From an uncultured Rivibacter sp. (lineage in GTDB: Bacteria; Pseudomonadota; Gammaproteobacteria; Burkholderiales; Burkholderiaceae), in contig CAMLNA010000058.1 in the NCBI GenBank assembly GCA_946481025.1, positions 1 through 25,154 on the forward strand: 25,154 nucleotides of DNA, written 5' to 3'. A program made the translations under genes and the position numbers. Positions 7,150-14,799 of the stretch are shown here, piece after piece. Within the stretch, counting starts at the first letter, position 1. Every line of letters begins with the position of its first letter. The notes beneath the pieces were generated by a model. That model saw only the letters and a program-made list of their open reading frames with translations. It was not told the DNA's origin and made no database searches.

Positions 7150-8402
7150 TCCACCCCCTGCAACTTTCGGCCGGCCCGCGGCCCGACGCGCGCGTGCGTG
7201 TCGGCCTGCTGGGCATGTATGCCAGCGCCAACCTGGGCGACACGGCCATCCAGATGGCCGTCATGCAGGCGCTCACCGCCCGCCGCCCCGAGCTCGAATT
7301 CATCGGGCTGTGCACGGCGCCCGAAGATGCCGTGCGCACCTTCGGCATCCGGGCGCGCCACCTGTCGTGCGAGCACGGCATGCTGGTGCCGCACGTCAAC
7401 GGCTCGGTCCGGGCGGTCCCGGCGGCGGCCGACGCCGGCATCAACTTCGAGCGGCTGCCGGCCCCGGTCGCGCGCTGCCTGTCCGCCTGGCGCATCCACC
7501 GCCAGATGCGCGAGCTCGACATGCTGCTGGTGTCCGGCAGCGGGCAGATCGACGACTTCTGGGGCGGCCCCTGGGAGCAGCCTTTTCGCCTGCTCGCCTG
7601 GACCAGCGCGGCGCAGCGCCAGCACAAGCCGGCGGCGGTGTTCGGCGTGGGCGTCGACCAGCTGCTCACGCGGCTGGGCACTGCCTTCTGCAAGCAGGCC
7701 CTGCAGCGCGCCCAGATGCGGGTGCTGCGCGACGCCGGCTCGCTCGATGCCCTGCGCGCGATGGGCCTGCAGGCCGACACCGACGTCTGCCCCGACCCCG
7801 CCTTCCACCTGCTGCCGCCCCCGGCGCACGCGGCCTCCGGCCGCTTCGCGGTCATCAGCCCCATCGCCCGCAATGCCTGGCCCGGCGGCAGCGAGCCCTA
7901 CGAGGCCTACCTCGCGGCACTGGCAGCGGCGGCCGACCACCTTCAGCGCCAGTCGGTGGAGGTTCGTTTCGTCTGCTCCCAGACGCGCATGGACCCGCCC
8001 ATCATCGACCGGGTGAAGGAGCGCATGCAGGGCGACGCCGCCGCCACCCGCGTGATGGACGCGAGGACGGTGGACGAATACATGCATGAAGTGGCCGACG
8101 CGCTGGTGGTGGTCGGCTCCCGGCTGCACGCGGTGATCCTCGCGCTGGTGGCAGGCGCACCGGTGGTGGCGGTGTCCTATGCGCGCAAGGTGCAGCGCCA
8201 GGTGCTGGACATCGGCCTGGGCGACTACCTGCTCGACATGCAGGACGTGCGCGCCGATGACCTGCTGGCCCGCATCGATCGCGCGCTGCTCGAACAGGAC
8301 GCCCTGCGCGCCCACATCCGCCGCAGGACCGCCGAGTTCCGCGGGCAGCTCGACGAGCGTTTCGACCGGCTCGCCGCGCTCATTCCCGCGCCGGCCAGAT
8401 GA
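7146..8402 (+). CDS. Polysaccharide pyruvyl transferase family protein
   Basis: A 418-residue protein of the PS_pyruv_trans family (CsaB/WcaK type). The N-terminal GLLGMYASANLGDTAI (20-35) is the family's characteristic NxGD segment. The C-terminal half has VGSRLHAVILALVAGAPVV (323-341) with the invariant SRLHA and a following VAVSY. Family members add a pyruvate ketal from phosphoenolpyruvate to a sugar of cell-wall polymers or EPS, giving it negative charge; some related proteins transfer sugars instead. The ATG overlaps the stop of the GT2 gene, so the two are translationally coupled and may act on the same repeat unit. No membrane segment or signal peptide is seen. The stop is followed within 8 bp by a small hairpin. 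Confidence 0.85.
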   Translation: MIHPLQLSAGPRPDARVRVGLLGMYASANLGDTAIQMAVMQALTARRPELEFIGLCTAPEDAVRTFGIRARHLSCEHGMLVPHVNGSVRAVPAAADAGINFERLPAPVARCLSAWRIHRQMRELDMLLVSGSGQIDDFWGGPWEQPFRLLAWTSAAQRQHKPAAVFGVGVDQLLTRLGTAFCKQALQRAQMRVLRDAGSLDALRAMGLQADTDVCPDPAFHLLPPPAHAASGRFAVISPIARNAWPGGSEPYEAYLAALAAAADHLQRQSVEVRFVCSQTRMDPPIIDRVKERMQGDAAATRVMDARTVDEYMHEVADALVVVGSRLHAVILALVAGAPVVAVSYARKVQRQVLDIGLGDYLLDMQDVRADDLLARIDRALLEQDALRAHIRRRTAEFRGQLDERFDRLAALIPAPAR

Positions 8403-8409
8403 CACCCGC

Positions 8410-8430
8410 ACCACCCGTGCGAGGGGTGGT
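8410..8430 (+). terminator. Possible hairpin after the pyruvyl-transferase gene, no T-tract
   Basis: ACCACCC (8410-8416) and GGGTGGT (8424-8430) form a perfect 7-bp stem with a 7-base loop, starting 7 bp after the stop codon. No run of T follows, so it is a weak candidate for intrinsic termination and could equally be a transcript-end processing structure. Confidence 0.3.
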
Positions 8431-8448
8431 CGCAAGGGGGTGGCTCCC

Positions 8449-8454
8449 TACAAT
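8449..8454 (+). promoter_or_regulatory. Candidate -10 element for the ACP-hydrolase operon
   Basis: TACAAT fits the sigma-70 -10 consensus in five of six positions and lies in the only sizeable gap (8403-8548) of the plus-strand block. A convincing -35 is lacking; the sequence about 17 bp upstream is G-rich. If used, transcription would start near 8461 and give a leader of roughly 90 bases before the GTG at 8549. This would make the ACP, hydrolases and asparagine-synthase-like gene a separately controlled unit. Confidence 0.35.
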
Positions 8455-8548
8455 CTCGCTCTTCTGAAGGCTGAAGGCCCCGGCAAACCGCCGCACCGCA
8501 GCGGCTGTGTGCGAGGCACTTCGCCAGGCAACCGATTGGATCCACGCT

Positions 8549-8794
8549 GTGAACGTCGAACAGGAAGTCATCAAGACCTTGCGGTCGGTTCTGAACCTCG
8601 AGGCCTCCGGCATCGAACTCACCGGCAGCACCGCGCTGCTGGGCAGCATTGCCGAGCTCGACTCGATGGCGGTGGTGTCCATCCTCACCGCGCTCGAAGA
8701 ACGCTTCGGCATCGTGGTGGACGACGACGAGGTCGACGGGCGCACCTTCGCGTCGGTGAGCAGCCTCGTCGATTTCGTGCAGTCCAAGCTGTGA
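8549..8794 (+). CDS. Acyl carrier protein, exosortase A system-associated type
   Basis: An 81-residue acidic helical protein with the phosphopantetheine site ELDSMAVV (Ser39). The sequence pattern (NVEQEV at the start, LLGSIAELDSMAVV, ALEERFGI) is that of the small ACP that accompanies the exosortase-A hydrolase pair. I chose the GTG at 8549 because family members begin at about NVEQEV; another in-frame GTG at 8507 would add 14 residues. It would carry an acyl group as a thioester. The partner acyl-CoA/ACP ligase and PLP-dependent decarboxylase that usually sit in this neighbourhood are not in the window. Its stop overlaps the GTG start of hydrolase 2 (GTGA, 8791-8794), indicating coupled translation. 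Confidence 0.82.
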   Translation: MNVEQEVIKTLRSVLNLEASGIELTGSTALLGSIAELDSMAVVSILTALEERFGIVVDDDEVDGRTFASVSSLVDFVQSKL

Positions 8795-9696
8795 TTGCCA
8801 CGCAACCGGTGGCCCAGTCGGCGGCCTTCGTCGCCGGCGCCACGGGCCCGCGGTTCAGGCTGGTCAGCGAGCCGGCCGGTGGCCAGGCGCGCGGCACCGT
8901 CGTGCTGGCGCATGCCTTCGCCGAAGAGATGAACAAGTCGCGGCGCATGTGCGCGCTGCTCGCGCGCGGCCTCGCCGGCGACGGCTGGCGCGTGGTGCAG
9001 CGCGACCTTGCCGGCTGCGGCGACAGCGCCGGCGAGTTCCGCGACGCAAGCTGGGCCGGCTGGATCGAAGACCTCGAGGCCGAGCTGTCTGCGCTCGACG
9101 GCGCTGCTGCGACCCCCACGTGGCTGTGGTGCCTGCGCGGCGGCGCCCTGCTCGCCCCGCCGCTGCTGGCGCAGCGCCCCCAGCTGAACCTGCTGCTGTG
9201 GCAGCCCGCGGTCTCGGGTGCCCAGCACCTGCAGCAGTTCCTGCGGCTGCATGCCGGCGCCCGCATCGTCGGCTCGGCCAAGGGCTCGGGCGAACAGCCG
9301 ACGCCGGCCCAGCAGTTGCGTGCCGGCCGCACCGTCGAAGTGGGCGGCTACGAACTCTCGCCCGCCCTTGCCGGCGGCCTCGAGCAGGCGGGCTTCGACC
9401 TGCCGGCGGGTTTTGCCGGGCGCGTGGTGTGGTTCGAGCTGTCGGCCGACGAAAACCCGCAGCCCTCCCCCGCCGCCGCCCGCACCGCCGAACGCCTGCG
9501 CGAGCGCGGCGTGAACGTGGCGCTGGAGGCGCTGCATGGGCCGCTGTTCTGGCAGACGCAGGAAATCGAGGAATGCGAGGCGCTGCTGCAGCGCAGCCGC
9601 GCCTGCATCAATGCGGCGGCGCCCTCGCCGCGCAGTGCCGCCGCGTCGCTCGCGGCCGGCGCCGGCGGGCTCGCCCACGGAGCCGCGCATGGCTGA
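8791..9696 (+). CDS. Alpha/beta hydrolase 2, exosortase A system-associated (TIGR03101-like)
   Basis: A 301-residue alpha/beta hydrolase-fold protein. AHAFAEEMNKSRRM (40-53) and RDLAGCGDSAGEF (71-83) are hallmarks of the 'ortholog 2' hydrolase of exosortase-A loci. At the nucleophile elbow the sequence is WCLRGGA (113-119), so the position normally held by Ser is Arg116 and no classical nucleophile is visible. A late HGPLFWQ segment keeps the His region. It may be a non-catalytic partner of hydrolase 1 or use different chemistry. The start is a GTG overlapping the ACP stop; its 3' end overlaps the hydrolase 1 start by 8 bp. This tight linkage is typical of the family. The biochemical role is unknown; acting on an acyl group carried by the ACP is an inference. 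Confidence 0.85.
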   Translation: MIATQPVAQSAAFVAGATGPRFRLVSEPAGGQARGTVVLAHAFAEEMNKSRRMCALLARGLAGDGWRVVQRDLAGCGDSAGEFRDASWAGWIEDLEAELSALDGAAATPTWLWCLRGGALLAPPLLAQRPQLNLLLWQPAVSGAQHLQQFLRLHAGARIVGSAKGSGEQPTPAQQLRAGRTVEVGGYELSPALAGGLEQAGFDLPAGFAGRVVWFELSADENPQPSPAAARTAERLRERGVNVALEALHGPLFWQTQEIEECEALLQRSRACINAAAPSPRSAAASLAAGAGGLAHGAAHG

Positions 9697-10588
9697 GACG
9701 ACGGCAACGACCGCGGCCGCGGCCGAAGAGGTGCTCGGCTTCGAATGCGACGGCTGCTCGCTGTGGGGCATCGTTTCGCGCCCCCCGGCGGGCGTGGCGC
9801 AGGCGGCCACCGCCGTGGTCATCGCCGTGGGCGGGCCGCAATACCGCGTGGGCAGCCACCGGCAGTTCGTGCTGCTGGCGCGCCGCCTGGCCGCTGCCGG
9901 CTACCCGGTGCTGCGCTTCGACTACCGCGGCATGGGCGACAGCGAAGGCGATTTGCGCAACTTCGAAGGCGCCGGGCCGGACCTGCGCGCGGCCATCGAC
10001 GCGATGTGGGGCGCCTGCCCCGGCGTGCGCCAGGTCGTGGTGTGGGGCCTGTGCGATGCCGCCTCGGCCGCGCTGATGTTCGCCACCGAAGACGCGCGCG
10101 TGGCGGGCATCGTGGCCGCCAACCCCTGGGCCCGCAGCGAAGCCACGCTGGCAGTGGCGCAGGTGAAGCACTACTACGGCGCGCGGCTGCTGCAGCGCGA
10201 GTTCTGGGCCAAGCTGCTGCGCGGCGGCATCGACTGGCGCGACTCGCTGCGCTCGCTGCTCGGCAGCCTGAAAGGCGCGCGCCGGCACTACCTGAAGAGC
10301 AGCCCCGCCGACCACGCCTCGTTCCAGACCCGCATGGCGCGCGGCCTCGCGCGCTTTCGCGGCAGGGTGCTGCTGGTGCTCAGCGGCAACGACCTGACCG
10401 CCAAGGAGTTCCTTCAGTACGCGGCGTCCGACGCCGCATGGAAGGGCCTGCTCGACAAGCCCGGCATCCACCGCGTGGACCTGCCGGAGTCGGATCACAC
10501 CTTTTCGACCCGCAGCTGGCTGCAACGTGTCGAAGAAGAAACGCTGGCCTGGCTGAAGACGCTGGGCACGCGACAACAAACCCAGTGA
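9689..10588 (+). CDS. Alpha/beta hydrolase 1, exosortase A system-associated (TIGR03100-like)
   Basis: A 299-residue alpha/beta hydrolase-fold protein. GGPQYRVGSHRQF (48-60) and RFDYRGMGDSEGD (76-88) are the signature of the 'ortholog 1' hydrolase. A possible triad is visible: the elbow WGLCDAA (119-125) with Cys122 where Ser normally sits, Asp235 in SGNDLT and His270 in ESDHTF. A Cys nucleophile would suit thioester chemistry, such as removing an acyl group from the neighbouring ACP or passing it to an acceptor; this is an inference. I chose the ATG at 9689, overlapping the end of hydrolase 2 by 8 bp, because the reading frame upstream is only the shadow of that gene. The asparagine-synthase-like gene follows 8 bp later. 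Confidence 0.88.
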   Translation: MAETTATTAAAAEEVLGFECDGCSLWGIVSRPPAGVAQAATAVVIAVGGPQYRVGSHRQFVLLARRLAAAGYPVLRFDYRGMGDSEGDLRNFEGAGPDLRAAIDAMWGACPGVRQVVVWGLCDAASAALMFATEDARVAGIVAANPWARSEATLAVAQVKHYYGARLLQREFWAKLLRGGIDWRDSLRSLLGSLKGARRHYLKSSPADHASFQTRMARGLARFRGRVLLVLSGNDLTAKEFLQYAASDAAWKGLLDKPGIHRVDLPESDHTFSTRSWLQRVEEETLAWLKTLGTRQQTQ

Positions 10589-10596
10589 GGGCGAGC

Positions 10597-12438
10597 ATGA
10601 GAGGGCTTTGCGGTTGGTTCACGGAAGGCGCTGCCGACGGCGCGCGCGCGGCAAGCGGCGAGGTGCTGCAGCGCATGCTCGGGGCCAGCCCCGTTCCGGT
10701 GGAGGCGGTGGAGTCCCGCGCCTTCCCGGGGGCGGGACTGGCGGTCTTCGGCAGCGTGGCGCGGCCGCGGCTTGTCGAACTCGACGGCCTGTTCCTCGCC
10801 GTGGCGGGGCACCCGCGGCTGCTCGGCGGCGGCGGCTCGCGCAACGCGGACCTGGCCGAACTGGCCCGCGCCCTCATCACCCGCGGCAAGGAGGCGCTGG
10901 CCGACATCGGCGGCGACTTCGCCCTCGCTGCCTGGGACAGCCGCAAGCAGCGCGGGCTGCTGGCGGTCGACCGCATCGGGGTGCACCAGCTGGTCTACAC
11001 CCGCGTGGGCGACGCGCTCGCCTTTGCCACCACGCTCGACCTGCTGGCCGGCTACCCGGGCGCGACCCGCACGCTTTCGCCGCAGGCGCTGTACGACTAC
11101 CTCTACTACCACGTGGTGCCCGGCCCGCAGACGGTGTACGCCGGCATGCAACGCGTGCCGCCGGGCCACTGCATCGAGTTCGGCGCGGGCTCGACCGCGG
11201 CGCAGCCGCGGCCGTACTGGCGCATGCGCTTCACCGAAGAACTCGACCTGCCGGTCGACGAGCTGAAGCGCCAGTTCACCGAACTGCTGCAGGCGTCGGT
11301 GCGCGAGGCGGCCGAAGGTGCCGCGAGTGGCGCCTTCCTGTCCGGCGGCACCGACAGCTCCACCGTGAGCGGCACGCTCGGGCGGGTGAGCGGCCAGCCT
11401 GCGCGCACCTTCTCGATCGGCTTCGACGTGCCGGGCTACGACGAAACCGCCTACGCCCGCATCGCCGCCCGGCATTTCGGCTGCGATCACCACGAGTACT
11501 ACGTGACGCCGAAGGACGTGGTCGAGACGCTGCCCAGGGTGGCGGCCTCCTACGACCAGCCGTTCGGCAATGCATCGGCCGTGCCGGCCTACCACTGCGC
11601 CCGCGTGGCCCGCGAGAACGGCGTCCTGCGCATGCTGGCCGGCGACGGCGGCGACGAGCTGTTCGGCGGCAACGAGCGCTACGCCAAGCACCACCTGCTC
11701 GGGCTCTACGGGCGGGTGCCCTCGGCGCTGCGCGGCGGCCTGATCGAACCGCTGGTGTCGCTGCCCGGGGTCGGCGCCCTGGCGCCGCTGCGCAAGCTGC
11801 GCAGCTACGTCGAGCAGGCCAAGCCCGCCATGCCGGCGCGCTACGAGTCCTACAACCTGCTGCAGCACCTGGGCGTGGGCGAAGTGCTGACGCCGGAGTT
11901 CCAGGCTGCCATCGACACCGGCCACCCGCGCCAGCTGCTCACCGAGGCACATGCGCCGTTTGCCGGCGACAGCCTCATCAACCAGATGCTGGGCATCGAC
12001 CTGCGCTTCATCCTGGCCGACGGCGACCTGCCGAAGGTGACGCACATGTGCAACCTGGCCGGCGTGGACGTGACCTTCCCGCTGCTGGACGACCGCATCA
12101 TCGACTTCTCGCGCCAGCTGCCTTCCGACCTCAAGCTGCGCGGCACCAAGCTGCGCTGGTTCTTCAAGCAGGCGCTGCTCGACTTCCTGCCGCCGGAGAT
12201 CATCACCAAGCAAAAGCACGGCTTCGGCCTGCCGGTGGGGCATTGGCTGCTGGAGCACAAGCCGCTGCACGACCTCGCGGTCGACAGCATCAACCTGCTC
12301 AAGCCGCGCGGCATCGTGCGGCCGCAGTTCGTGAACCAGCTGCTCGACGTGAAGCTGAAGGAACACCCGGGCTACTTCGGCACCATGGTGTGGATCCTCA
12401 TGATGCTGGGCCTGTGGCTCGACTCGAGAAAGCTCTGA
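10597..12438 (+). CDS. Divergent asparagine synthase-like amidotransferase lacking the canonical glutaminase residues
   Basis: A 613-residue protein. The C-terminal half is a clear asparagine-synthase ATP-pyrophosphatase domain with FLSGGTDSST (247-256), GDGGDELFGG and a late KHGFGLPVGHWL. The N-terminal half is degenerate. It begins MRGLCGWF, so the Cys that should be residue 2 is at 5, and the usual HRGPD, NGEIYN and SDTE motifs are missing, although GGDFALAAWD and DRIGVHQLVY keep the Ntn-hydrolase outline. No alternative start would place the Cys at position 2, because the preceding codon is CTT. Glutamine hydrolysis is therefore doubtful; it may use free ammonia or another amine, as beta-lactam synthetase-type relatives form amides without ammonia. 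It ends 3 bp from the convergent deacetylase gene. The link to the ACP and hydrolases suggests activation of a carboxyl group for amide formation (inference). Confidence 0.85.
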   Translation: MRGLCGWFTEGAADGARAASGEVLQRMLGASPVPVEAVESRAFPGAGLAVFGSVARPRLVELDGLFLAVAGHPRLLGGGGSRNADLAELARALITRGKEALADIGGDFALAAWDSRKQRGLLAVDRIGVHQLVYTRVGDALAFATTLDLLAGYPGATRTLSPQALYDYLYYHVVPGPQTVYAGMQRVPPGHCIEFGAGSTAAQPRPYWRMRFTEELDLPVDELKRQFTELLQASVREAAEGAASGAFLSGGTDSSTVSGTLGRVSGQPARTFSIGFDVPGYDETAYARIAARHFGCDHHEYYVTPKDVVETLPRVAASYDQPFGNASAVPAYHCARVARENGVLRMLAGDGGDELFGGNERYAKHHLLGLYGRVPSALRGGLIEPLVSLPGVGALAPLRKLRSYVEQAKPAMPARYESYNLLQHLGVGEVLTPEFQAAIDTGHPRQLLTEAHAPFAGDSLINQMLGIDLRFILADGDLPKVTHMCNLAGVDVTFPLLDDRIIDFSRQLPSDLKLRGTKLRWFFKQALLDFLPPEIITKQKHGFGLPVGHWLLEHKPLHDLAVDSINLLKPRGIVRPQFVNQLLDVKLKEHPGYFGTMVWILMMLGLWLDSRKL

Positions 12439-12441
12439 TCG

Positions 12442-13404
12442 TCAGGCGGCGCGCGCTTCCTCGCGCTTGAAGTTGGTGAGCAGCCGCGCGCCGTAGCGCA
12501 GCCGGCTGCGGTCCCAGGGCGTGAAGCGCGGCAGCTGGAAGCGGTCGGACTGCATCGAGGCCGCACCCCAGGCGGTCGACACGGCGGCCTTGAAGCCGCA
12601 GGCCTTGGCCATGGCCGCATGCTCGGCGGCGTAGTCCTGCCGGGGCACGCCGTTGGGGTAGGCGAACAGCTCCACCGGTTCGCCGAGCAGGGCCTCCAGC
12701 GCGGCCTTGCCCTCGTGCATTTCGGCCCAGGCCGCGTCGGCGCCCAGCCGGGTGAGGATCGGATGCGTCACCGTGTGCGCGCCGACCTCCATGCCCATGG
12801 CCCGCAGGCTGCGCACCTGCTGCGGTTGCATCATCAGCGGCGGCGACGGCTTGTTGCCCGCCGCCACCACGATGGCATCGGCGGTGGCCTGGCGCTGCGC
12901 CTGGTCGAGGTGCTTGATACGGCCGAGCACCTGGTCGATGGCCTGCCGGCGCCCGGCTGACGTGGCCACCGGATAGGTGTCCAGGCCGATGGAGCTGAGG
13001 TCCAGCGCCGGCAGCTCGCAGGCGCGCACCGCCTCGATGACCCGGTCGTTCCACATGCAGCCGCCGCCCAGGAAGCCGGTGGAAACGAAAAACGTGGCGC
13101 TCATGCCCAGCCGCTTCAGGATCGGTGCCGCCAGTTCCTCGTTGTCGGCATAGCCGTCGTCGAAGGTGATGGCCAGCGCGCGCCGCGGAATGGTGCCGGC
13201 ATACAGCCGCTCGATCGCTTCGCCCAACGGCAGCACGTTGAACCAGTCGCGCACCCAGCGCATGCGGGTCTCGAACGCGGCGGCATCGGGCAGGTCCGGG
13301 AACAGCGGATCCGGCGCAGGCAGCACGCGATGGAAGATCAGGATGCTCAGGCGGCCACGCGCGCCGGCGGGCGAAACGACGGAAAGAGGAAAGCGCAGCA
13401 TCAT
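12442..13404 (-). CDS. Polysaccharide deacetylase family protein (NodB homology domain)
   Basis: A 320-residue carbohydrate esterase family 4-type protein. Motif 1 is TFDDGYADN (80-88, Asp82 and Asp83 as catalytic base and metal ligand) and motif 2 is HTVTHP (His210 and His214, the metal-binding HxxxH). FFVSTGFLGG and AYPNG fit the NodB fold. There is no signal peptide and the N-terminus SILIFHRVLP is that of the cytoplasmic-type deacetylases frequent in EPS clusters. It would remove O- or N-acetyl groups from the sugar chain or a precursor. The ATG overlaps the stop of the upstream Wzy-like gene (ATGA, 13401-13404). It is the last gene of the large minus-strand block. The order differs from the XrtA-associated DUF3473 deacetylase, which this is not. 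Confidence 0.88.
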   Translation of the reverse strand: MMLRFPLSVVSPAGARGRLSILIFHRVLPAPDPLFPDLPDAAAFETRMRWVRDWFNVLPLGEAIERLYAGTIPRRALAITFDDGYADNEELAAPILKRLGMSATFFVSTGFLGGGCMWNDRVIEAVRACELPALDLSSIGLDTYPVATSAGRRQAIDQVLGRIKHLDQAQRQATADAIVVAAGNKPSPPLMMQPQQVRSLRAMGMEVGAHTVTHPILTRLGADAAWAEMHEGKAALEALLGEPVELFAYPNGVPRQDYAAEHAAMAKACGFKAAVSTAWGAASMQSDRFQLPRFTPWDRSRLRYGARLLTNFKREEARAA

Positions 13405-14792
13405 CGTTGTTGTGCTCGGTGTTGCGGTCGGGCCAGTTCGGGCGCGCCGCTCGCCGCCGGTGGACGCTGGCGGGTTCGCGCGTTGCGGGCGAAGCCGGGC
13501 CGCTGCCGCTCGGGCGAGTTCATCTGCAGCACCGACACCAGCAGCGCGAGCAGCCAGAACTGGTTTTCGGCGAGCAGGTAGTCGGCGGTGTTGCCCGACA
13601 CCAGGATCACCATCAGCGCACCGACCATCGAGGCGCCCAGGGTCGCAAGCTCGGGGTCGTGCTGCGGCCCGCGCATTCGCCGCACCCGCAGGCCCGCGGC
13701 GACGATCCACAGCACCAGGCTCAGGAACAGGATGGCACCGAGGATGCCCTGCTCGACGAGGGCGCTCAGGAAGGTGTTGTGCGACGACCGGGCGGCCGAC
13801 GACGGATCGCCGCTCGCGTCCACCGTGAGCCACTTCGGGTCGAGGTACTTCGTGCTGAGGACGGCCGTGCCGCGGTGGCCCACGCCGATGGGATGGTCCG
13901 CGAACATCTTCAGCTGCGCCTCGGCCACCACCACGCGGGAACGGGCGCTGGTGTCGGCGTCCTCCTCCTGCGACGTGACGTCGCCGATGGTGAACATGCG
14001 GTCGACGAAGTGCTCGTCGAGGATCGAGAACAGCCCCACGACCCCGGCGGCCGCAAAGGCCCAGAACAGGCGGCGATGGGTCTTGGCCTTGCACATCATG
14101 ATGACCAGCCCGCCGGCCACGAGGCCGAGGAAGGAGCCGCGGCTGTTGGCCAGCACGAACCCCTCGGCCGCCAGCGCCATGCAGAACAGCGCGAACCAGC
14201 GCCGCCAGCCCTTCTGCGTGAGCACGAGCCCCACGCCGACCATGAGGCCGGTGACGAGGTACATGCCCAGCGTGTTGGAGTCGTCGATGCCGGGCCCGCC
14301 CACGCCGTCGAGGCGGTTGCCGTCGCGGCCGGTGGTGTACGCGAAGATGCCCAGCAGCGCGCAGCCCATCAGGTGGCCGAACATCACGTCGCGCAGGCTC
14401 TCCTTGGTGTCGGCGATGCGGTAGACGAACCAGAAGGCCAGCAGGTACTTGCTGAACAGCACGGTGCCGTTCAGGTGGTCGGGCACGTCGAGCGCGAGCG
14501 GCGTCTGCAGCCACATCCAGGCGGCATACAGGGCGAGCAGCACCGCCGCGCCGTTCGAAAGCCACAGCGGCTTGTCGCGCAGCTTGCCCTTGTGGAAGGC
14601 GATGGCGAGCGCGGTGACCAGCGCCGAGAACAGGGCCCAGCGCATGCCGCCGAAGAACACCCCCCACCAGCGCCCCGGCGGGAACACGAAGATGGTGGCC
14701 ATGTAGAAATACAGGCCCCAGACCGGATGCCGCTTGAAGGCGAACACCGTGCAGACGACGGCGAAGATCGCGAAGGCCGCGGCGTAGAACAT
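13401..14792 (-). CDS. O-antigen ligase/polymerase (Wzy/WaaL) family membrane protein
   Basis: A 463-residue integral membrane protein with about 12 predicted hydrophobic segments and a large polar loop (roughly 240-330) before the last three. The loop has the family pattern HPIGVGHRGT and SSHNTFLSALVEQG, where the His before Asn is the conserved ligase/polymerase residue. The C-terminal tail is long and basic, so probably cytoplasmic. I start at the ATG at 14792 (MFYAAAFAIF), 7 bp after the glycosyltransferase stop; the frame is open further up but non-hydrophobic. It would polymerise the EPS repeat unit or ligate glycan in the periplasm. It may belong to the exosortase-A 'O-glycosylation ligase' group (TIGR03097-like) or be the locus Wzy; I cannot separate these by eye. 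Confidence 0.85.
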   Translation of the reverse strand: MFYAAAFAIFAVVCTVFAFKRHPVWGLYFYMATIFVFPPGRWWGVFFGGMRWALFSALVTALAIAFHKGKLRDKPLWLSNGAAVLLALYAAWMWLQTPLALDVPDHLNGTVLFSKYLLAFWFVYRIADTKESLRDVMFGHLMGCALLGIFAYTTGRDGNRLDGVGGPGIDDSNTLGMYLVTGLMVGVGLVLTQKGWRRWFALFCMALAAEGFVLANSRGSFLGLVAGGLVIMMCKAKTHRRLFWAFAAAGVVGLFSILDEHFVDRMFTIGDVTSQEEDADTSARSRVVVAEAQLKMFADHPIGVGHRGTAVLSTKYLDPKWLTVDASGDPSSAARSSHNTFLSALVEQGILGAILFLSLVLWIVAAGLRVRRMRGPQHDPELATLGASMVGALMVILVSGNTADYLLAENQFWLLALLVSVLQMNSPERQRPGFARNARTRQRPPAASGAPELARPQHRAQQR

Positions 14793-14799
14793 CGCCCGA

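Noticed and set aside
9745..12438. Upstream extension of the asparagine synthase-like protein as a fusion of nearly 900 residues
   Set aside because: The upstream part is an out-of-frame reading of hydrolase 1; the ATG at 10597 starts exactly where homology begins.
12442..14667. Upstream extension of the deacetylase to 741 residues
   Set aside because: The extra part is an out-of-frame reading of the Wzy-like membrane protein; the ATG at 13404 overlapping that gene's stop is the natural start.
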